A stretch of DNA of 64,000 bases from Ectobacillus funiculus (GCF_042429435.1 NZ_JBHMAF010000196.1), one strand, 5' to 3'. Positions 15,781 to 24,592 are shown, counted from the first letter of the stretch. A program made the numbers and translations. The notes: generated by a model from the letters alone, not told the origin.

Positions 15781-16953
15781 CTAAATAGAAATTAAAACTT
15801 CCTTTTTAAGTTCCAGTTTTCGATATACAAGCGCAAGCACCATTGACGGTATGGTACAAACAATCATGCCGATAAAGGCATATCTTGGTCCGATTTCGTA
15901 TAAATAGCCACCAAAAAATGTGAATATTGCCGTGCTCCAGCTAAGTGCAAGCGCTGAATATATGCCTTGTGCTTTCGGAATCTGCGCAGGTGGAATATTT
16001 TTGATCAAATATTTCATAAAGGCATAATGTCCCATTGCAAATGAGCATGCATGCAAGGTTTGTGCAATACAGAATACAATCACATTAGGAAAAGAAAATA
16101 CTAGTAACCATCGTATGGTTGAACCTAGTGCCGCCATTGCCAACAAGGAGCCAACTGAAAACCGCTGAAAGCGTTTGTCGGCAATGGAAAAGAAAATGAT
16201 CTCTGCGATTACGGCAATGTTAAGAATTAGTCCAATCAAGTACTTTGGTGCATGGATTTCCTGTAAAAAGATATAGCCATAGCTGTAATAAGAGGCGTGT
16301 GCTGCTTGTAATAAAATCACGATTACAAGCACTGACCCAAAGTGTTTTATACGGAATAAACTCATCATTCCGTGTTTTTTATTTTGATCCATTTTCGGTG
16401 TTTCCGATAAAACAACGGGCGAATGCATAAAACCTAGAAATAGGAATATCAGTGTCCCAAGTAACAGGGCCCATAAGATTACTTTATCACCCATTGCTCC
16501 TGTAAACAAAGTTAAGATCATGCCAGCCACAACAAATCCGATTGAACCAAATGAGCGGCTCTTGCCGTAATCCCTTAATTGTTTATTTTGCACAAGTGTA
16601 CCGGCTGCACTATCTAAAGCCGGCATTAATGCTGGATAAAAGAACTGTAAAAGCAAGGTAGCCAAAAGTAAGCCAGTAAAGGAAGTTGCCGGGATATAAC
16701 TCAAAAGGCTGATGATTGTCCCAATGGTCATTACCTTTAATAATGTTTTACTACTGAATTTTTCTGCGAAATAAGGAAATGCGACCAAAGTAGAGAGACC
16801 TCTAGCAACCAATCCTAAGCTCATAATCAAACTGGCTTGTGAAACGGTAATCCCTTTTGTATGAATCATCCACCCGGTCCAATATGGTAGAAAAATGCCC
16901 CAAGTTATAAAAAAACTAAAAAACCGACTGCTCATCCAACGTTGTGTGTTCAT
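15781..16953 (-). CDS. MFS transporter (LacY/NupG-like, MFS_1-like group)
   Basis: A 390-residue, 12-helix carrier. The N-terminus (FSFFITWGIFLPYWTGWM) and SRSFGSIGFVVAG resemble the HcaT/YwbF-type MFS_1-like proteins that import sugars, nucleosides or aromatic acids. It is divergent from a YeiL-like Crp/Fnr regulator 86 bp away. In enterobacteria YeiL lies beside nucleoside transport genes, which hints at a nucleoside or related substrate but does not prove it. The ATG start has GGAGGTAAT on the minus strand. Confidence 0.75.
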   Translation of the reverse strand: MNTQRWMSSRFFSFFITWGIFLPYWTGWMIHTKGITVSQASLIMSLGLVARGLSTLVAFPYFAEKFSSKTLLKVMTIGTIISLLSYIPATSFTGLLLATLLLQFFYPALMPALDSAAGTLVQNKQLRDYGKSRSFGSIGFVVAGMILTLFTGAMGDKVILWALLLGTLIFLFLGFMHSPVVLSETPKMDQNKKHGMMSLFRIKHFGSVLVIVILLQAAHASYYSYGYIFLQEIHAPKYLIGLILNIAVIAEIIFFSIADKRFQRFSVGSLLAMAALGSTIRWLLVFSFPNVIVFCIAQTLHACSFAMGHYAFMKYLIKNIPPAQIPKAQGIYSALALSWSTAIFTFFGGYLYEIGPRYAFIGMIVCTIPSMVLALVYRKLELKKEVLISI

Positions 16954-17005
16954 TTTTTATTACCTCCATTGGTTGTATAATACCATGGAGATACTTGCAA
17001 TAATA

Positions 17006-17017
17006 TGAGATATCTCA
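17006..17017. promoter_or_regulatory. palindrome in the MFS/YeiL-like divergent promoter
   Basis: TGAGATATCTCA is a perfect 12-bp palindrome, 22 bp before the regulator start and thus a candidate operator. Confidence 0.45.
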
Positions 17018-17039
17018 GATTTTATTTAAAAGGTGATAT

Positions 17040-17711
17040 ATGGAAATTTATAAAAATGGGAACCGACAGCGCTATCTGGAAGAACACTCCATCGCACATT
17101 TATTTTCATTTCCGATTGAAGAGTTTTTGCAAATTCACGAATATCAACGTGATGAATGGATTATTCAAGAAGGCATGAGACCGTATTTTCTATTTTATGT
17201 TATTGAAGGAAAAGCAAAAATATATGTGACACATCAAAATGGGAAAGTTTCCTTAATTAATTTTATCAACGCAAATGACTACATTGGGGAAATGGAATTA
17301 TTAAATGACGTGTACTATACAAAAGGGATTCAAGCTTCAACCAAGACTATTTGTTTTGCGCTTCCTATTCATCACTATCGCACACAATTACTGGAAGATG
17401 CGAAATTTCTACGTGAATTAACCAAGTTTCTAAGTGTAAAGGCAACACTTATGGCTGCAAAGTATTCTCAAAGTCTTGCCTTCCCGCTTGAAAACCGGCT
17501 TGCGGATTTTATTTTGGAAACTGCAGATGAAGGGGTTTATAAGGAGAAGCACGTAACGGTTTGTGATTATTTAGGCGTATCCTATCGGCACTTATTGCAT
17601 GTGCTTACACAATTTTGCGATAAAAGGTATTTGCAAAAGAAAGGACGTAACTATCAAATTAAACAGTGCCAGTCCCTATATGAACTTGCTCAAGTATTGA
17701 AGCATAAGTAA
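17040..17711 (+). CDS. YeiL-like Crp/Fnr family regulator
   Basis: A 223-residue regulator. The cyclic-nucleotide-binding-like beta barrel (about 20-140) includes RDEWIIQEGM, YVIEGKAKIY and DYIGEMEL, followed by a dimer helix and a C-terminal winged helix (about 150-215: VCDYLGVSYRHLLHVL..). No Cys cluster for an Fe-S centre is obvious, and the cAMP-pocket Arg is not conserved, so the signal is unknown. The start is the ATG behind AAAAGGTG. It is divergent from the MFS gene, its likely target. Confidence 0.75.
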   Translation: MEIYKNGNRQRYLEEHSIAHLFSFPIEEFLQIHEYQRDEWIIQEGMRPYFLFYVIEGKAKIYVTHQNGKVSLINFINANDYIGEMELLNDVYYTKGIQASTKTICFALPIHHYRTQLLEDAKFLRELTKFLSVKATLMAAKYSQSLAFPLENRLADFILETADEGVYKEKHVTVCDYLGVSYRHLLHVLTQFCDKRYLQKKGRNYQIKQCQSLYELAQVLKHK

Positions 17712-17756
17712 CCATTTAGACTAAAGTATGTTGTGCAGGAACCAAATCGTAAAAAT

Positions 17757-17890
17757 AAAGAAAACTCGCCGATTGGCGAGCCCTGTCCTTGGGCGAAGAC
17801 AGAGGCGTAGTTGCACTTATACTGTATTCTTAAAATTTCCAGTTACATCAAATTCGCTTCTAGCTAGAAATTTATACTTTCTTACAACGC
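17757..17890 (-). repeat. R135 element, nearly full length, copy 6
   Basis: Minus orientation with intact hairpin CTCGCC-GATT-GGCGAG. The left end is diverged (CTTACAACGC). It lies between the YeiL-like and trmL genes, which converge on it. Confidence 0.9.
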
Positions 17891-17919
17891 AAAAAATCTT
17901 CCAAGACGGAAGATTTTTT
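17890..17919 (-). terminator. terminator of trmL
   Basis: AAATCTTCC-GTCTT-GGAAGATTT followed by TTTT on the minus strand. Confidence 0.85.
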
Positions 17920-18389
17920 TATTTTAAATTGGGAAATCCTTGCTGGCGCAAAGCCTCATATACCAATATAGCAGCTGTATTCGAAAGGTTCAGTGATCGA
18001 GCGTTATCATTCATTGGTATTCTCAGAAAGTGATCTTTATTTTTTTCTAGTAAATCTTTTGGTAAACCAGTTGTTTCTTTTCCAAACATAAAATAATGTT
18101 CCTTTGATACATCACTGAAATCAAAGGATGAATGTGGTTTTTCACCAAACGTCTCAATATAGTAAAACTCACCTTTATTTTTTGAAAAAAAGTCATCTAA
18201 TGAGTCATAATACGTTATGTTTACAAGCTGCCAGAAATCTAAACCAGCTTGTTTTATCATCTTTTCATCTGTTGAAAAGCCAAGTGGTCGGATTAAATGC
18301 AAGGCTGTTTCCGTTGCGGCACAAGTACGTGCAATATTTGCAGTATTAGCCGGAATTTCTGGTTGATATAGTACAACATGTATTGCCAA
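17919..18389 (-). CDS. trmL: tRNA (cytidine/uridine-34 2'-O)-methyltransferase
   Basis: A 156-residue SPOUT methyltransferase (older name CspR). The N-terminal strand carries the conserved VLYQPEIPANTANIARTCAA; SAM-knot motifs follow, with FGKETTGLP (residues 101-109) and NLSNTAAILVYEALRQ at the C-terminus. It methylates the wobble ribose of tRNA-Leu isoacceptors, using SAM, in the cytoplasm. The length matches the family. It is a monocistronic housekeeping gene with its own terminator. Confidence 0.93.
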   Translation of the reverse strand: MAIHVVLYQPEIPANTANIARTCAATETALHLIRPLGFSTDEKMIKQAGLDFWQLVNITYYDSLDDFFSKNKGEFYYIETFGEKPHSSFDFSDVSKEHYFMFGKETTGLPKDLLEKNKDHFLRIPMNDNARSLNLSNTAAILVYEALRQQGFPNLK

Positions 18390-18419
18390 GGATGGTCACC
18401 TCTATCTTTATTTTACCCT

Positions 18420-18627
18420 TCAAATTATAGCATACAGATTGCAAAGATATGTACTTATGCTAACGGGGACGATGCTTAAAGAAGCATCATCTTTCCATAG
18501 TCTAAAAACATTTCCTGTATAGGTTCTGGCTGATATTCCCGCTTAGTTGGGCGTAAATACGAGTGGTTTCACTTTTCTCGTTCTGAATAACATCCAGTGG
18601 CGCTCCATTATTCAATAAATGGGTGGC
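18420..18627 (-). pseudogene. remnant of a tyrosine recombinase C-terminus
   Basis: On the minus strand a frame reads ATHLLNNGAPLDVIQ then EKSETTRIYAQLSG, the C-terminal catalytic part of phage/Xer-type integrases with the nucleophilic tyrosine in RIYAQL. Compared with the family, the short stretch with the conserved histidine (LLGH) between VIQ and EKS is missing, and there is no upstream domain. It is a non-functional trace of a mobile element. The frame runs on to a TGA at 18420. Confidence 0.7.
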
Positions 18628-18669
18628 TTTCTGTTAATTAGTAATGGAAATTCCTATTTTAATCTTTTT

Positions 18670-18805
18670 ACACTGTAGGAAAGTATAAATTTCCAGCTAG
18701 AAGTCAATTCGACATAGGAGGAAATTTTAGGAATACAGTATAAGTGCAACTACGCCTCTGTCTTCGCCCAAGAGCGTGGCTCGCCAATCGGCGAGTTTTC
18801 TTTAT
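18670..18805 (+). repeat. R135 element, full length, copy 7
   Basis: Complete, flanked by TTTA on both sides. Its right half overlaps the end of the MerR gene and encodes that protein's last ~17 residues. Confidence 0.9.
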
Positions 18806-19187
18806 GAATATCCTCCGTTCCAGCAGCCAATGCAGTCTGGTAATATGAGCATTTATGCTCGATGACTTCCATTGTTTTTTTTAGTTCTTCCATCTGTGCT
18901 TCTACAGTAGCTTTTCGTTCCATAAACATGTCATATCTTTGCTGCAATGTGGAATCTCCATCAGAACACCAATCAATGAATTTTTTAATTTCCTTGATAG
19001 GCATCCCGGTGGCTTTTAGACATTCAATTACTTTTAAAGCGCCGATATCGGATTCTTTAAACAATCGTGTTCCGCTGGTAGTCCGTTCTACAAAAGGCAT
19101 AAGTCCCTCCTTATCATAGTAACGCAAGGTATATGGTGTAAGATTCAATTCTTTTGCAACTTCGCTGATAGAATATGTCTTCATCAT
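18750..19187 (-). CDS. MerR family regulator (AdhR-like)
   Basis: A 145-residue MerR protein. The N-terminal HTH is YSISEVAKELNLTPYTLRYYD, the second wing TSGTRLFKESDI, and a coiled-coil dimer helix spans about 78-120. It has no metal-binding cysteine loop, as in AdhR of B. subtilis, which answers aldehyde stress and activates adhA. The divergent neighbour is an adhA-type alcohol dehydrogenase with a MerR-type promoter, which fits this role. The last residues (KENSPIGEPRSWAKTEA) are translated from an inserted R135 element, so the native C-terminus was replaced. Confidence 0.85.
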   Translation of the reverse strand: MMKTYSISEVAKELNLTPYTLRYYDKEGLMPFVERTTSGTRLFKESDIGALKVIECLKATGMPIKEIKKFIDWCSDGDSTLQQRYDMFMERKATVEAQMEELKKTMEVIEHKCSYYQTALAAGTEDIHKENSPIGEPRSWAKTEA

Positions 19188-19217
19188 TTATCCCCTATTC
19201 TTAATGATATAGACTTC

Positions 19218-19227
19218 GAGTTAACTC
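19218..19227. promoter_or_regulatory. MerR operator dyad near the regulator's own promoter
   Basis: GAGTTAACTC is a perfect dyad sharing AGAGTTAACT with the adhA promoter, which suggests autoregulation by the AdhR-like protein. Confidence 0.6.
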
Positions 19228-19406
19228 TATAGTATAAGGGGATTTTATCAAGGTATTTGCTGAATGTCAAAGTCGCCTTATAGGGAAAGTAGAAATTGAC
19301 TCTGCTTAACGGAGATGTACTTACTAAAAAAAGAATGTAGGCTATATTGATAGGTGAAATGAAACCTGTATGGACAGGGATCTCAAAAGAAATATAAATG
19401 AATCGC

Positions 19407-19437
19407 TTGACTTAGAGTTAACTATAAGGATTAACAT
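19407..19437 (+). promoter_or_regulatory. MerR-type adhA promoter with 19-bp spacer
   Basis: TTGACT (19407-19412) and TAACAT (19432-19437) are separated by 19 bp, the overlong spacer typical of MerR activation. The spacer holds the dyad CTTAGAGTTAACTATAAG. Confidence 0.75.
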
Positions 19438-19557
19438 TGATTTGCAGGAGGAAAAAGGATTGAGGGAAATGAAGGAAGGGGAATTTTAACCTGGCTTTTC
19501 ATTTACACTGGTACAATCGCATTCTCTTGAAAAATATAAATTATCGGAGGTCTTTTT

Positions 19558-20598
19558 ATGATAACTGCTAAAGCACGAGCTGTTGACGGTCCGGACAAAG
19601 CATTCCGAGCAGCTGAAATTAAACGACGCGATCTTGATTCGCATGATGTTCTAATTGAAATTAAATATGCAGGCATATGCCATTCTGATATCCATACTGC
19701 TCACGGTGAATGGGGTCCCGTGAACTATCCACTCGTACCTGGACATGAGATTGCTGGAATTGTCACAGATGTAGGAGCAGAGGTCACAAAGTACAAGGTC
19801 GGTGACCGGGTAGGGGTCGGATGTATGGTTGACTCCTGTGGCGAATGTGAGAACTGCTGTAAAGGTGAAGAACAATACTGTCTTAAAGGAAATGTCCCAA
19901 CTTACGCTGGTGTTGATAAATACGGTGAGCCTACTCAAGGTGGCTATTCTACCCATATTGTCGTAACTGAAGACTTCGTAGTGAGAATTCCTGATAGCAT
20001 TGAGCTTGATGTCGCAGCACCATTACTTTGTGCAGGTATTACAACATACTCGCCACTAAATCATTGGGGAGCTGGTCCAGGAAAGAAAGTAGCGGTTGTT
20101 GGTATGGGTGGTCTTGGTCATATGGCTGTCAAAATTGCACATGCCATGGGTGCCGAGGTAACCGTTCTGTCACAAACATTGAATAAAAAGGAAGATGGTT
20201 TGCAATTTGGTGCAGACAACTACTATGCTACAAATGACCCAGAAACATTCGAGAAACTTGCCGGAACCTTTGACTTAATTATTAACACGGTAAGTGCAAC
20301 AATCGACATTAATGCTTATTTCTCACTGTTAACTCTGGATGGTACTCTAGTAAACGTTGGTGCGCCTGCAGAGCCATTGCCAGTACATGTGTTTTCTCTC
20401 ATCGGTCATCGTCGTTCATTTGCAGGTTCCATGATTGGCGGGATTCGTGAAACTCAGGAAATGTTGGAGTTCTGCGCGAAACATGACATTGTTCCCCAGA
20501 TTGAAGTAATTTCAGCTGACCAAATTGACGAAGCCTACAAACGCGTATTAGCTTCAGATGTGAAGTATCGATTCGTGATTGATATCAGCACAATGTGA
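19558..20598 (+). CDS. adhA: zinc-dependent alcohol dehydrogenase (AdhA/YahK type)
   Basis: A 346-residue medium-chain dehydrogenase of the cinnamyl-alcohol-dehydrogenase group. Catalytic zinc ligands are in GICHSDIHTAHGEW (Cys, His) and GHEIAG; four structural-zinc cysteines are in CGECENCCKGEEQYC; the NADP-binding motif is VGMGGLGHMAVK. B. subtilis AdhA of this type detoxifies formaldehyde/methylglyoxal-derived aldehydes under AdhR control. The ATG start has GGAGGTC. The MerR-type promoter lies about 120 bp upstream. Monocistronic with a terminator. Confidence 0.88.
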   Translation: MITAKARAVDGPDKAFRAAEIKRRDLDSHDVLIEIKYAGICHSDIHTAHGEWGPVNYPLVPGHEIAGIVTDVGAEVTKYKVGDRVGVGCMVDSCGECENCCKGEEQYCLKGNVPTYAGVDKYGEPTQGGYSTHIVVTEDFVVRIPDSIELDVAAPLLCAGITTYSPLNHWGAGPGKKVAVVGMGGLGHMAVKIAHAMGAEVTVLSQTLNKKEDGLQFGADNYYATNDPETFEKLAGTFDLIINTVSATIDINAYFSLLTLDGTLVNVGAPAEPLPVHVFSLIGHRRSFAGSMIGGIRETQEMLEFCAKHDIVPQIEVISADQIDEAYKRVLASDVKYRFVIDISTM

Positions 20599-20619
20599 GT
20601 TGCGTAAATGATACATCCT

Positions 20620-20638
20620 TTTATACTTTCTTAAAGTG
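20620..20638 (-). repeat. R135 left-end fragment, copy 8
   Basis: TTATACTTTCTTAAAGTG, the left terminus of R135 in minus orientation. Nothing of the core or hairpin remains. Confidence 0.6.
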
Positions 20639-20639
20639 A

Positions 20640-20676
20640 AAAAAAGGAGTAAACACTAAGGTTACTCCTTTTTGAA
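20640..20676. terminator. terminator of adhA
   Basis: AAAAAGGAGTAA and TTACTCCTTTTT form a symmetric stem that works in both directions. Confidence 0.85.
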
Positions 20677-20681
20677 CACGA

Positions 20682-20963
20682 TCAGTCTTTAATTTTAAAA
20701 TCACCTGAACTTGTTCTTGCTGTTAACTTAAAATTCCCGTCTCCAGTTTGACCCACAATTCGATCTTCTGATTTCTCAGAGAAGTTCATTCCATCTATAT
20801 TTGCTGTGCCATCACCTGAACCACCTTTGTAATCAACTATTAATGAAGCTGGTGCTTTTGTCAGTTTTACATCGATATCACCACTACTAGCTTCCAATGA
20901 TACATTCCCTTTGACTTCTTCAGTTTTTCCATCGATATCACCACTGCTCGTTTCCATTTTCAT
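20682..20963 (-). pseudogene. C-terminal remnant of a DUF4097 (YvlB-like) protein
   Basis: About 93 residues with the SSGDI / SGDG repeats of the DUF4097 beta-helix family (ETSSGDIDGK, EASSGDIDVK, KGGSGDG, RTSSGDFKIKD). Full proteins have 250-370 residues and an N-terminal segment. Here there is no ribosome binding site before the first ATG, and the promoter of the next gene follows. It is most likely a 5'-truncated remnant. Confidence 0.65.
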
Positions 20964-21060
20964 TTGAAATGAGAGACTTTATACAATCACCAGAATAACG
21001 AAAGGAAAAGTTTTATGATAAACTTATAATAAGATAACATATTTGAAGGTGAGGAATTAA

Positions 21061-21933
21061 ATGAGTACAGTCAAAAAGCATAAACCTAATAAACTAAAAA
21101 TGATCTTACGAGGATTAATGGTCATTATTGGAGGATTTATAGCAGCATATGGATTAGAGGCCGTATTAATCCCAAACAACGTATCTGATGGTGGTGTAAC
21201 AGGTCTTAGTATCGTTGGTTCAGAGCTATTTGGATTACCATTAGGGGTTCTAATTGCGGTTATAAACATTCCTTTTATTTGGTTAGGCTATCAACAAATT
21301 GGTAGAAATTTCGCGATTTATTCGATTATCGGAATAGCTTCACTAGCGATTGGTACAAGCCTCCTGCACCATACTCCAGCGATTATTGAAGGGGATACTT
21401 TATTAGTTACCGTTGTTGGTGGTATTATCCTCGGTTTGGGGATGGGGTTAGCATTGCGCAATGGCGGCGCATTAGATGGAATTGATATGCTAGCCGTACT
21501 GCTTTCTCGAAAATTACCGTTTGGGACAAGTGATTTCATTCTTTTCTTAAACGCATTTGTATTTATTGTCGTTTCAACTGCATTCGGTCTACAAGGAGCA
21601 ATTCTCTCGGCAATTGCTTACTTTATTGCGTCTAAAGTGATTCACATCGTTGAAGAAGGCTTAAGCGGCTCTAAAACCTTTAAAATTATTACAACTCAAC
21701 CCAAATTAATGGTAGAGACCATACGTGATCGCTTAGGTCGAAGTGCGACATATAACGAAGTTTACGGTGGTTATTCCCATGAAAAATTTAGGGAAATCAC
21801 ATGTGTTATTAACCGCTTAGAAGAAAGCAAAATGAAAGAAATCATTAATGAAATTGACGAAGGTGCTTTTGTTACGGTATATGACGTAGCAGAAGTTAAG
21901 GGTGGTAATTTCAGAAAGCATAATATTCATTAG
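21061..21933 (+). CDS. YitT family membrane protein (DUF161 + DUF2179)
   Basis: A 290-residue protein. Five or six membrane helices (residues 14-200) form the YitT_membrane domain, with GLEAVLIPNNVSDGGVTG and LRNGGALDGIDMLA as signatures. A cytosolic DUF2179 domain (about 210-285) carries GRSATYNEVYGGYS. This is one of several paralogues usual in Bacillus; the function is not established. The ATG start has AAGGTGAGG. Monocistronic with a terminator. Confidence 0.88.
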   Translation: MSTVKKHKPNKLKMILRGLMVIIGGFIAAYGLEAVLIPNNVSDGGVTGLSIVGSELFGLPLGVLIAVINIPFIWLGYQQIGRNFAIYSIIGIASLAIGTSLLHHTPAIIEGDTLLVTVVGGIILGLGMGLALRNGGALDGIDMLAVLLSRKLPFGTSDFILFLNAFVFIVVSTAFGLQGAILSAIAYFIASKVIHIVEEGLSGSKTFKIITTQPKLMVETIRDRLGRSATYNEVYGGYSHEKFREITCVINRLEESKMKEIINEIDEGAFVTVYDVAEVKGGNFRKHNIH

Positions 21934-21967
21934 ATAGAAACTGGTAAATTTATAATAAGATTACATA

Positions 21968-22005
21968 AACAATCACCTTTTTAGTTTTGCTAAAAGGTGA
22001 TTTTA
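21968..22005 (+). terminator. terminator of the YitT gene
   Basis: AATCACCTTTTTA and TAAAAGGTGATT, then TTATTTTT. Confidence 0.85.
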
Positions 22006-22008
22006 TTT

Positions 22009-22344
22009 TTGTTTCAAAGAGTACAGCTATCCCCTTCTGTTGTTATAAGCAATAACATAAAAAAAAGAAAACATGAATCTTGGAAAGTTTCTGTTCTCTC
22101 ATTTTTAGAGTATCTTACCTCGTTTCCAGACAAGGTGCTCCAAAGAATGGGCGTAGTTCAGATGTTGAAAGGTTAAATGGGATTTCTATATGCTACACTT
22201 ATAAAATATTCGAAATCATCAAGAAACAATTAGTATTTCTTTTGAATTTTGCAGTGTTTCTATTTCCTAACTCCTTCCTTGTGTATAATGATGTAAAGAG
22301 AAACACAGAAAGAGTGAGTTCAATCATTCATTAATAGCCAAAAT
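22009..22344. other. intergenic region before the LacI gene
   Basis: AT-rich. An ORF at 22080-22334 has no ribosome binding site and unlikely composition. A TTCCTTGTGTATAATG stretch near 22275 may be the lacI promoter. Confidence 0.35.
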
Positions 22345-22368
22345 ATGCAGTTAGCAGGTGAGTTAAAT

Positions 22369-23400
22369 ATGAAACGAAAAAAGCAATCACGCGTTACCTT
22401 GCAACAGGTAGCAGAGCATGCCGGTGTATCTCGCGCGACCGCTTCACTTATTGTTCGTAATAGTCCTCATATTTCTGAAGCTACGCGTAAAAAGGTTTTA
22501 GAATCTATGCGTGAATTAGGATACGTTTACGATCGAGTTGCCGCTAATCTGCGTTCACAGCGTTCGTCAACTGTAGGGTTAATCATTACAGATATAGCGA
22601 ATACATTCTTTTCCGAATTGCTAATAGGTGTTCATCAGACATTGGAAGAGGAAGGTTATACAGTTCTCTTAGGGACTACCTTTGATTCGGATACGAAGCA
22701 AAATCATCTTCTCTCAACGATGCTGGAACATAGAGTTGGTGGAGTAATCTTATGTCCTGTTTCGGAAACTTCAAAAGAAACCATTGACCGAATAAATCAG
22801 TTGGATATTCCAATCGTGCTTGCAGTTAGGGAACTTCCAGGGGCAAACTGTGATTACGTTAGTGTTGACTACAAGGTTGGAGCAGAAATGGCTGTAAGTC
22901 ATCTAATTCAGAAGGGACATCGCAGAATTGCATTTTTAGGTGGACGCTCTGAGTCGTCTACTTGGAAAGAGCGTGCGCAAGGGTATTACGATGCCCTTCA
23001 TCAAGCCGGACTAGAGGTTGACTCATCCTTAGTTGTAGATGGCCCGCCTACACGAGAAGGCGGAGTGGCTGCAGTGCAACAGGTTCTTAATCATCCAGAT
23101 CCGCCGACTGCCATCTTCTGTTTTAGCGATTTGGTAGCATTTGGCGTTATGCAGGAATTGAGAAATACTGGGTTGATTCCGGGTCAAGACATGGCTATAG
23201 TTGGATTCGACAATGTTCCGGAAGCAGAAACAGTTACTCCCTCACTAACTACTGTCTCTTCATTTCCACGACTTATTGGAAAACATGCAGCGGGTCTCTT
23301 GCATGAACGCATTGCAAATTTTGACCACGAACAACAGCGGGTCATTCTACAGCCTGAACTGGCGATTCGAAATTCTTCTCAACAGGTTGTTGGCAAGTAG
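22369..23400 (+). CDS. LacI family transcriptional regulator
   Basis: A 343-residue LacI/GalR protein. The HTH is VTLQQVAEHAGVSRATASLIV, followed by the hinge and a type-I periplasmic-binding-like domain (about 58-335: TVGLIITDIANTFFSELL, FLGGRSESSTWKER, GFDNVPEAETVTPSLTT). The start is the ATG at 22369 with AGGTGAG; the ATG 24 bp upstream lacks a ribosome binding site. Four palindromes with a central CG at 24040-24507, ahead of the ALDH-ADH-MFS genes, are the expected type of target. The effector is probably a sugar or sugar acid, not readable from sequence. Confidence 0.88.
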   Translation: MKRKKQSRVTLQQVAEHAGVSRATASLIVRNSPHISEATRKKVLESMRELGYVYDRVAANLRSQRSSTVGLIITDIANTFFSELLIGVHQTLEEEGYTVLLGTTFDSDTKQNHLLSTMLEHRVGGVILCPVSETSKETIDRINQLDIPIVLAVRELPGANCDYVSVDYKVGAEMAVSHLIQKGHRRIAFLGGRSESSTWKERAQGYYDALHQAGLEVDSSLVVDGPPTREGGVAAVQQVLNHPDPPTAIFCFSDLVAFGVMQELRNTGLIPGQDMAIVGFDNVPEAETVTPSLTTVSSFPRLIGKHAAGLLHERIANFDHEQQRVILQPELAIRNSSQQVVGK

Positions 23401-23427
23401 GGTGCTATTAGAGAGTTCTAACATAAT

Positions 23428-23534
23428 GGATGCCAATTCGACGTAGCGAGAAATTTTAGGAATAAAGTATAAGTGCAACTACGCCTCTGACTTCGCTTAG
23501 GGAGCAGGGCTCGCCAAGCGGCGAGTTTTCTTTA
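23428..23534 (+). repeat. R135 element lacking the left end, copy 9
   Basis: Begins at GCCAATTCGACGTAGC; core and hairpin remain (CTCGCC-AAGC-GGCGAG, TTTTCTTTA). It lies behind the lacI stop in the terminating orientation. Confidence 0.9.
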
Positions 23535-23588
23535 ATAGGACAAATGACCAAGGCCTTTTTGAGAAAGTACTTGGTTATTTGTCCTATT
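23533..23588. other. long hairpin
   Basis: AATAGGACAAATGACCAAG pairs with CTTGGTTATTTGTCCTATT across about 18 nt (a 19-bp stem). There is no T-run, so it is not a classical terminator. Confidence 0.55.
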
Positions 23589-23650
23589 AATATGCGCTTC
23601 ATATTTTACCGAATCATAGCATAAAGCTACACACAGTAGAATATCAAAAG

Positions 23651-23712
23651 AAATATTCCAAATTTTTTAAGAGCAGCCACGAAATCGCACACCCTTAAAA
23701 ATTTGGAATATT
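23651..23712. other. long hairpin followed by an A-run
   Basis: AAATATTCCAAATTTTT and its complement near 23695-23712 form a ~19-bp stem with about 24 nt between the arms. Possibly a decayed mobile-element end; no gene inside. Confidence 0.5.
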
Positions 23713-24039
23713 TAAAAAAAAATGTTGCGAACCCTTGGAATTTGTTGTAAAATGATGAAAACGTATTAAGTATACGCATAGTTCCAATGGTTAGAAACTA
23801 TTTGGATTTACAGTTTTATTAAGGAATAGAGGGGAGTCCAAAAACCTGAATTCCTTGCGGGCAGTATCGATCCAATTTGCATAAAATATTCTTTTTTCCT
23901 CGTAAGGAGTTGAAATATCTTTATTGGGTCGTATATAATAATTTGTAAGCGGAATCAATGTAAAAAAATGAAAAATCTTAAACAACAGCCGAAGTCTTCC
24001 TCATGGTTGAATCATGGAATATTAGTATTTTATTAATTT

Positions 24040-24055
24040 ATTAGATCGATCTAAT
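24040..24055. promoter_or_regulatory. LacI-type operator 1
   Basis: ATTAGATCGATCTAAT, a perfect palindrome with the central CG typical of LacI/GalR operators. It lies in a partial copy of the 111-bp tandem unit. Confidence 0.7.
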
Positions 24056-24068
24056 AAATATTATTTTC

Positions 24069-24082
24069 TGAAAGCGGTATCT
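24069..24082 (+). promoter_or_regulatory. candidate cre (CcpA) site
   Basis: TGAAAGCGGTATCT matches TGWAANCGNTNWCA except at the last base. This would place the downstream catabolic genes under carbon catabolite repression. Confidence 0.5.
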
Positions 24083-24189
24083 CTACTTGGTTATTATAAA
24101 CTGATGTGGAGGAAGAGATAAGCTAAAAGCGATGTGTTCGTAAGGAAATTTGGAGTATGAACTATAAACATTTTCTAGTATGTATGGGG

Positions 24190-24522
24190 TCAATAAGAAT
24201 GTAACTATTTTTGATCCGCTATGCCTGCTTAGTGGTTGAATCATGAGGTAATAGTTGTTTAAGGTTCAGTATTAGATCGATCTAATAAAAATGTATAAAA
24301 TCAATGAAAATGTAATTATTTTTGATTCTCTATGCCTGTTTAGTGATCGAATCATAGGGTAATAGTTGTTTGAGGTTCAGTAGTAAATCGATCTAATAAA
24401 GATGGATAAGGTCAAAGAGAATGAAACTATTTTTGATCTCCTACGTCTGCTCAGTGATCCAATCATGAGGTGATCGTTGTCTAATATTTATAGTAGATCG
24501 ATCTAATAAACGGATGTACAAT
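24190..24522. repeat. three 111-bp tandem repeats, each with a LacI-type operator
   Basis: Units start at TCAATAAGAATG (24190), TCAATGAAAATG (24301) and TCAAAGAGAATG (24412). Operators lie at 24271-24286 (ATTAGATCGATCTAAT), 24382-24397 (AGTAAATCGATCTAAT) and 24492-24507 (AGTAGATCGATCTAAT). The ALDH gene starts 71 bp after the last unit. Confidence 0.8.
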
Positions 24523-24592
24523 CCTTAAGTTTTAAACGAGACCCGCTATTTCCGAGTATTCCTTTCAACATTTAAAAGAGTAGGTGATTGAA

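Noticed and set aside
24190..24522. Regular 111-bp repeats considered as a CRISPR array
   Set aside because: Whole units repeat, including the parts that would be spacers, and no cas gene is near. They fit an amplified promoter/operator block.
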